This document shows positions 57,428 through 64,000 of a stretch of 64,000 bases of DNA, piece by piece. The notes under the pieces are model-generated. The model was given only the letters and a program-made list of their open reading frames with translations, was not told where the DNA came from and searched no databases. The DNA is from Deroplatys truncata (lineage: Eukaryota > Arthropoda > Insecta > Mantodea > Mantidae): assembly GCA_030765065.1 (NCBI GenBank), contig CM060975.1, positions 167,992,993-168,056,992 on the forward strand. The letters are read 5' to 3'. How positions within the stretch are numbered: the first letter of the stretch is position 1; each line of letters starts with the position of its first letter. A program made the position numbers and the translations under genes.

Positions 57428-58734
57428 TAACCGAAATTCTTAAAGGGACAGGAAGTATAGTATTATATTCAGTTATACTTTTTTATTAAATGATACACAC
57501 CATAAATGATGAATATAAAAAAAGTTTGGAGTTATATATTTTAAATAAATAATATAACAATAACGTATTAAGAATAAAGGTACACTCAGATTAGGTTTTG
57601 TAGAAAATATAAACACATAATTCTTGAAATATAAGAAAATAAAAGTTTTGAAAGAACTGTAATCCAATTAAATACAAATAAAATATGAGCGAAATTAATT
57701 TTTTGTTTAGGTTTCACTATATGCTATATAAACGCCACATTAAGTAACCATTTAAAAAGGAAACGTAACTACCTGATAAAGAACTATGCAGCACAGAAAT
57801 AGCGCAACTATAATACCATTTACTAGGTAAGAGTACGGGACCATTTTTATTTATCTGAAATACAATAAAAGAATATAAGTATTATTAATAATTATTCTCT
57901 TATAAGCTATGTCTTCTATGGACACAAGTACACATGGTGCCATCGTAATTGTTTAATATACTTGCCTGAGTCTAGTTGTTTAACAGCTACAGCTCTCAAC
58001 CAAAGTAGCAATCATGATACAAGCTGGTATAATGCAATGATAAAAAAAACCTAAGTTTTTTGCACTAAAGCACTGTTTAAAATAAAAACCATAATTAACG
58101 ATACTATAAGAATATAATTTTCAAAACAAAATTTATTTTTGTATTATTGAAATTAATTTTATGAATATCATTATAGTATTTCATTAGCATTAATTTTTTT
58201 TTGTCTTTTAAACTCAGTTAGTTATAAAGAATTTCTGTAATGAAATTAGATTTATAGCTAAAGTGAACGTCAAGCCATACTTCTTTAATCGTCACAAAGC
58301 ACACGCAGTAATTAATTATTTATTGTATAATAATAATAATATAGTGAGAGAGAGAGAGAGGAATCCTCTCGGAACATGAGATTTTCTCTGGGATGGTGCT
58401 AGAAATTTGCTATTATTATTATTTTTTATTTTTCCATTCCACTTATCTTGTTACAAATGAAACTAAATTTTTAAAAGTTTTATATAAAACACAACACATT
58501 CTTATAAACTATAGGACACCATACGTGGTTTAAAGTAAAGCCCTTTTCATAGGTTATAAATACTTTGAACTTATTAACTTTATATTAGAATAAATATACT
58601 ATAGATAAAACGTGTAAAGAAAAGAAAGTCAAAAGAGTAGAAAAGCAGTTGAAAATTTCAGAAAATTCATTAACCTATTACGAAAGTAAAAATTTACATC
58701 ATCTATTAACACATTAATATAGTTATTATTTTCT
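57428..58734. other. Non-coding, nothing recognised
   Basis: Very AT-rich. A short (GA)n at 58345-58361. No gene. Confidence 0.4.
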
Positions 58735-59400
58735 GCAACATTTACCTAAGCAAGAAGAGAAAGTATTGTACTGCATCCAAACGTTGGATACGGATATTTC
58801 ATCGGAAATAAAAGTTTGAGGTTCCCTGAATCGACAAAAAGCATTTCTGGGAAAAACTTGTGTGTAAACAGCATGTCTCAGAAACAAGAAGTCTTTTAAA
58901 TACCAATATTGAATCCAATTTTCCAAGGATGTGACACAAAGATTTTCACGAAAATCCCCCCACCACTAACTACTTATACATGGAAACATTTTCATTATTT
59001 TTTACTTCTAAAAATGCCTCAGGTAATTTAAATTAACATACCATATGTTTGAGATGTTTTCATGACAAATAAAAGCATATCTTACATTTTCTGCAAACAG
59101 CTACTGAAGTTATCTTCTCTCTGAATGAGTTTTGTATAACTGCTAAATCGTAAAAGACAAACTTTTAATACACACAATAAAATATAGATCTTATTAAGTC
59201 ACAGAATTTATGTAAATTAAAAATGTTTTTTGTGTTAACCATTTCCATTGTCCACAACGACTTGTGTATATGTGTAATGAAAGTTGATCCTGAATAACAA
59301 GAATTAGATAGAAGAAGAATCTTTTATAGGAATAATTTTAGAAGAGTGAATAGAAAGAGTAATGCGAATGCAAAATATAATTTTTTTAAAGCGGTAAGTC
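58735..59400 (+). repeat. Interspersed repeat family R, copy 9 (divergent)
   Basis: GAGAAAGTATTGTACTGCAT, ATTTCATCGGAAATAAAAGT, GAAAATCCCCCCACCACTAA and CATATGTTTGAGATGTTTTC follow the family order. The 3' third is diverged. Confidence 0.65.
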
Positions 59401-60090
59401 GTTATTCGTCTTTTCTCGTGACCGTGCAAACAGATGGATTTCCAAATGCATTACATAGCGATCCACTTTTTTTAAATCTTATTATGATTTACCTGCTGTA
59501 TCTTTATATCTAAAACGAAATGTAATTATGTAATGAAAGTTTATATTTCGATTAAGAAGAAGTAGAAGAATAAGAAGAATACTTGGAAGAAGTGTTTTAG
59601 AGAAAATCATATGAAGCAATGCATTAGTCTTTGTTTTCTTTCTCCTTCCTTATTTTGTTGACTAAGTGTGTTCTAACGTTATATTGCAATTATAATGCAA
59701 TGGTATGTAATGATTTATTATATCTTCGCATTAGTTTCCACTACATTAATGTTTATGCACATTTATTACTTTTGTCTAATTAAATTGAATTTTCTGAAAC
59801 AAACACTTTTCATGCTGAAGAAACTTTCTTTGGAGGTAAAAGGCCTCACATAAATAGATAAGTATAAAAAGCACTGAAATATCCTACCTGGTGTTCATTA
59901 TTTTTAAGGTTGGAAGACATTATAAAAGTCTAAAAGGAATTGTATAGGATACTAGCATATATTGGCCATTCATAATGCATAGTATATTTTTAAAACAATC
60001 GTCTTATTACTAAGCGTATTTGTAGTTTCAATTAGAAAGACACGGATGATAATTATTATTATACGTTAGCTTTCAGATTTAATGAACGTA
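59401..60090. other. Non-coding, nothing recognised
   Basis: AT-rich flank of the Tc1 element. No gene recognised. Confidence 0.4.
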
Positions 60091-60119
60091 CACTACGTGA
60101 TCAAACGTATCCGCACACC
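60091..60119 (+). repeat. Tc1 terminal inverted repeat, left
   Basis: Pairs with 61309-61337 at 26 of 29 positions. Confidence 0.9.
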
Positions 60120-60172
60120 TGGCTGAAAATGACGTACAAGTTCGTGGCACCCTCAATCGGTAATGCTGAAAC

Positions 60173-61218
60173 TCAATATGGTGTTGGCCCACCCTTAGCC
60201 TTGATGACAGTGTTCATTCTCGCAGGCATAATTTCAATCAGGTGCTGGAAGGTTTCTTGGGGAATGACAGCTCTTTCTTCACGGAGTGCGGGGAACTGAA
60301 GAAAGGTATCGATGTAGGTCGGTGAGGCCTGGCACGAAATCGGCGTTCCAAAACATCCCAAAGGTATTCTATAGGATTCAAGTCAGGACTCTGTGTAGGC
60401 CAGTCCATTACAGGGATGTTATTGTCGTGTAACCACTCCGCCACAGTCCGTTCAGTATGAACAGCTGCTCGATCGTGTTGAAAGATGCAATCGCCATCCC
60501 CGAATTGCTTTTCAAAAGTGGGAAGCAAGAAGGTACTTAAAATATCAATGTAGGTCTGCGCTGTGATCGTGCCACGCAAAGTAACAAGGGGTGCAAGTCC
60601 CCTCCAGGAAAAACACGACCACACCATAACACCACCACCTTCGAATTTCACTGTTGGCACTGCACACGCTGGCAGATGACGTTCACCGGGCATTCGCCAT
60701 ACCCACACCCTGGCATCGGATCGCCACATTGTGTACCGTGATTCGTCATTCCACATAACGTTTTGCCACTGTTCAATCGTGTAACGTTGACGCTCCTTAC
60801 ACCAAGCGAGGCTTCGTTTGGCATTTTCCTGCGTGTTGTGTGGCGTATGAGCAGCTGCTGTACCATGGAATCCAAAGTTTCTCACTTCAGGCCCAACTGT
60901 CATAGTACTTGGAGTGGATCATGAAGCAGTTTGGAATTCCTGTGTGATGGTCTGGATAGATGTCTGCCTATTACTCTTTACGACCATCTTCAATTGTCGG
61001 TGGTCTCTGCCAGTCAACTGACGTGGTCGGCCTGTACGCTTTTGTGCTGTATATGTCCCTTCACGTTTCCACTTCACTATCACATCAGAAACACTAGATT
61101 GGGGATGTTTAGGAGTGCGGAAATCTCGCGAACAGACTTCTGACACAAGTAACACCCAATCTCCTGACCACCTTTGAAGTCCGTTAGTTCCACGGAGCGT
61201 CCCATTCTGCTGTTTCAC
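60173..61218 (-). pseudogene. Tc1-type DDE transposase, one stop and one frameshift
   Basis: Start at 61218 (MKQQNGTLRGTNG). The N-terminal part has the helix-turn-helix region SVSDVIVKWKREGTYTAQKR and the basic GRPRQL motif. A single in-frame TGA (60921-60919) interrupts it after EFQTAS; the same frame continues past 60903. The catalytic core holds [16 protein letters not shown] (first Asp), [20 protein letters not shown] (second Asp; the usual 'QQDNAPCH' reads QHDRAAVH) and [20 protein letters not shown] (Glu), the DD34E arrangement. A frameshift at about 60300-60320 moves the end ([20 protein letters not shown], stop at 60173) to another frame. Total length is close to the family's 340 residues. 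Two lesions only: a recent death. Confidence 0.9.
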
Positions 61219-61308
61219 GATGTGTAATGACTACTAAGATCGCGGATAATGAGTACCGGGCAGTAGGTGGCAGCACAATGCACCTAAGATCAAACCGTAT
61301 GTTTGTGG

Positions 61309-61337
61309 GGTGTCCGGATACTTTTGATCACATAGTG
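61309..61337 (-). repeat. Tc1 terminal inverted repeat, right
   Basis: Inverted partner of 60091-60119. Confidence 0.9.
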
Positions 61338-62915
61338 TGTCAGAGGTTCACAGCAATTGAATGTTTCTTTGCAGACTCTGTCAATCGCCTAAATACGTTG
61401 AGGTAACTAAAAGTAAATATTTGTTAAGTATATACTGACCCATTTAGAGGTTGCTTTTCAAAATACTATATTACATTTATAAACCATATTTTAAAGTTTC
61501 AAATTAATACATTTAGCTTAAAATCGCAGTTTTCCATATGACTCCAGATTGCTTATTACGCGTTTTCAGTTTTTCCAAACTGCGCGAAATATCCACCAAG
61601 GTAAACTTCATCGCAGAATATTATTACATTCAGTTGCAGTATCTCGCCTTTAGAATTCCCTACTTGTTGATCTGAGAGATTGCTGGAAGTTATCTAAATT
61701 TAAAATCAAACTATAGAATTATGTTTTTGCAAATTTTATTTAAGTGATATTTTGCTAGTGTGTAATACTTTCCTATATTAGCAATGTAAATCGTCTCTAC
61801 CTCCTCATCCCGTTTCTGCGTAAGATATAACATTCGCTTGTTTATATCATAAGAATTGTTTTAGTAATCAGATAATTATTTTTAAGTTTATGACTAACAA
61901 CAGACATATATGAACAAGGGATAGTTAACATTGGCTTTCCTTAAATTTGTTTTTATAAGATATCGTAATATTATTTTATTAATAATGTAAACAGAACTCA
62001 TAATGAATATCATTGCAAATAATGGATGTCCTTATGTGAAAAATCTATTCAATAATGGTAACATATAAAGATATAATTGCAAAACATTTTAAAATATTTT
62101 CGAAACAGTATGTATTGTACATAATATTTCAAATGTATGTTTAAATATCGAAAAGTTCCATAAATGCCATTGTATCTCACAAAATCCTTTCTTTTTATAC
62201 TGATAAGTTGTCTGTGCGTCCTGAAATGGTCTGATGTCTGATGTCTCCTGGCCCTGGTGCTGTGTTATTGGGCTTGGGAATCACCGCATATAGGCGACAA
62301 TAAAAAATTAATGGTCAAAACTAAAATTCCCACATTCTTTTGTGTTTCAATGCTTAAATCCCGTATAACATCTCAAGCCTTTAGTGACAACGAACGAAGT
62401 ACTGAATGCTCAAATGAACCCGGAATCTAAACAGCCGAGAGTTACTTAACACGCCACAAAAGCATTCAGCAATCTCCATTTTGGAAAACAATCTAGCATA
62501 TCTGATAATTAAACTTCAATTGCTTTATAAGTTTTAAAGATACTAAGACGCAAATACTTCTGTAAACTCACATCCTTAACAACACTCCATTATTTATTAA
62601 TACTCGCTTGCGTTCCGATGTTGTTTGTTGCAGTTTGGACACTGCAAAGGAGGAAGAACTTTACTAGCTCTTTTATGTTCCACTCTCGCTGCTGTAAATT
62701 TCCACATGCATTTTTCTGTCAGGGGTCATTCAGAAATAAACATTGACATACGCATGACGTAAGCATAGAAGCGAGTTACATTTTATCTAAATACTCGCTC
62801 ACATTAGCTGACGTTGACATGGCCATTAACATAAACATAGAAGCTTGCAAGCTCCAAGCTATCGTATTAATGTCTACATCAAGCATAAGAAATTAGCCAA
62901 TCAGAGAGCGATTCT
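61338..62915. other. Non-coding, nothing recognised
   Basis: AT-rich until about 62600, then slightly more mixed. Near 62750-62880 the phrases GACGTAAGCATAGAAGC and AACATAAACATAGAAGC are alike, hinting at a small repeat unit. No gene. Confidence 0.4.
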
Positions 62916-62995
62916 CCATGCGGAGGCACTCCGCAGACACTGAATCACTTCCTCCGAAAATGCCAAGCGTTGCACTTGGCGAAACGTCGGTATCC
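62916..62995 (+). other. Two consecutive hairpins followed by GAAACGTCGG (hammerhead-like, Penelope-type motif?)
   Basis: GCGGA/TCCGC (62920-62924 with 62930-62934) and GCCAAG/CTTGGC (62962-62967 with 62975-62980) can each form a stem. The second is followed directly by GAAACGTCGG. A stem of this kind followed by GAAAC is the stem II side of hammerhead ribozyme motifs known from Penelope-like retroelements. The matching CTGATGA in front of the stem is not present (CCGAAAAT instead), so if related it is degenerate. Function not shown. Confidence 0.3.
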
Positions 62996-63189
62996 ACGAT
63001 GCCTTCTAGACCACGTCCTACAAGTCCGGATAGTTGTAATTCAATTATTAGGATACATTAAGTTGAATCGATAGTCGGAGCTTTAAAAAGCAGATTGCGT
63101 ATGATGACTTTGTTATTCCTGTCTTCGCATGGCCACGAGCAGAAAACGAATAGTAACTTAGCAGTAAAGAGAGTATAATGTGTTTAAAC

Positions 63190-63715
63190 AGCCATATTAT
63201 TGACAAAGAATATCTCAGAAATGATTATTAGTCCAAAAATATTATTTGGCATACATTGTGTGCTTTAATGAGATCTACGTTTTGTAGATACACGTTTTGT
63301 GTATAGTAAGATTTGTCCCTTTCTAACGGTTTATCAGCTCTACAAAATTATATAAAATTCGTACAGTATGAAGAGGAATTCATAGGCTATTCAAAGAAAA
63401 TTCAAAATATAAATTTTGTTATGTAAATATCTTAAAGGTCTTTAAGAAAATGAAACACAATAACATTTTCCATGTAAAGGCTACTTTGTTTTGAGGGATA
63501 TTTTAAAAAAACATCGTTTGACATCCTTGGAGGATTCCGAACTTAAATAGCCAGTTTAGTTTTTAAGCGATTTTTAGTTTTTGATTTGTGGTCTTCACAA
63601 ACAGAGGGACACATACACGGACTTTTTCCCTAAAGCTTTCCTTAAAGCTACTATATTTTGGCGTGAAATGCAATACTTCTTTATTACAGGTACGCAGTAG
63701 TGAAAATAAAAATGA
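63190..63715 (-). repeat. Interspersed repeat family R, copy 10 (divergent)
   Basis: ATCTCAGAAATGATTATTAG, TGTGCTTTAATGAGATCTAC, TTTTCCATGTAAAGGCTACT and GTGAAATGCAATACTTCTTT follow the order of copy 4 on this strand. It ends near the TACGCAGTAGTGAAAATAAA phrase. Confidence 0.6.
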
Positions 63716-63755
63716 GATTGAAAGCAAAAATTATGCCCATCAGCATTTTCTTCTC

Positions 63756-63758
<3 letters not shown>

Positions 63759-63850
<92 letters not shown>
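63759..63850. repeat. (ATT)n microsatellite
   Basis: About 30 units. Makes a spurious poly-Ile frame. Confidence 0.95.
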
Positions 63851-63851
<1 letters not shown>

Positions 63852-64000
63852 GTCTCTCGTATATACTTAATTTACACCTCTATTTGCAAAATAAATCGAA
63901 AATATAAGAATTTAACATTATAATGAGATTATTGTTATTATTTATCTCACCTTGGTTATGGATCATCTTGGCAATCGTGTATCCCAAATTCTGAAAACTA

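Larger units (their letters stand above)
60091..61337 (-). mobile_element. Nearly full-length Tc1-type DNA transposon
   Basis: 1,247 bp. Terminal inverted repeats of at least 29 bp (60091-60119 and 61309-61337) match at 26 positions; they start CACTACGTGATCAAACGTAT and CACTATGTGATCAAAAGTAT. The left end is preceded by TA, the Tc1 target; the right end is followed by TG, so that TA may have mutated. One transposase gene fills the interior on the minus strand. The size is normal for Tc1. Confidence 0.9.

Noticed and set aside
63588-63923. 111-residue frame with a long poly-Ile run
   Set aside because: Produced by the (ATT)n microsatellite, starting in an R repeat.
1-64000. CRISPR arrays, bacterial operons, phage or plasmid modules
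   Set aside because: No regularly spaced direct repeats with unique spacers and no prokaryotic gene organisation; the tandem sequences present are microsatellites or eukaryotic repeats.

Overview
This window looks like a piece of a large, AT-rich, repeat-dominated arthropod nuclear genome, most probably an insect. The evidence is indirect. There are no bacterial-style operons. Every recognisable protein fragment belongs to eukaryotic mobile elements of kinds common in insects: Ty3/gypsy-type LTR elements, jockey-like LINEs, Tc1/mariner-superfamily transposases and tRNA-derived SINEs. Simple repeats and interspersed repeats are dense. No complete host gene was found. The only candidate host sequence is a 39-nt open segment at 38-76 with good splice signals on both sides. 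If it is real, most of the window is intron or intergenic DNA.

Layout. 1-8.4 kb: candidate micro-exon, a broken transposase (1.2-2.3 kb, -), tRNA-like SINE pieces, and a broken jockey-like LINE (4.56-5.88 kb, -). 8.4-13.8 kb: the most complete element, a Ty3/gypsy-type gag-protease-RT-RNase H-integrase series on the minus strand, broken by frameshifts. 14.9-16.0 kb: a second broken transposase (-). 16.9-23.1 kb: a nest. A DDE transposase pseudogene (-) is split by a 4.26-kb LTR element with two LTRs and a 4-bp ATAT target duplication, and also by a SINE and a copy of the window's commonest repeat. 23.9-34.3 kb: microsatellites, several SINEs, LINE remains and an integrase remnant of a third gypsy-type element. 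34.8-39.8 kb: a roughly 1-kb sequence present twice in direct orientation. 36.8-63.7 kb: most copies of an unnamed interspersed repeat (about ten in the window), here called family R. 45.8-51.2 kb: a jockey-like LINE 3' end next to a second gypsy-type element carrying a large internal deletion. 55.8-56.9 kb: another LINE 3' half with an (AAAT)n-type tail. 60.1-61.3 kb: a nearly full-length Tc1 element with matching terminal inverted repeats, one stop and one frameshift. 62.9 kb: two consecutive hairpins that recall the hammerhead-like motif of Penelope-type elements.

How it fits together: this is a transposon graveyard with a readable order of insertion in places. The Tc1 element and the LTR element inside the split transposase look youngest; the LINEs, gypsy relics and most R copies look older. 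All four LTR-type elements lie on the minus strand. I found no convincing new cellular system. The best leads are the R repeat family, the nested insertion, the 1-kb direct duplication, the internally deleted gypsy element and the hairpin pair at 62.9 kb.
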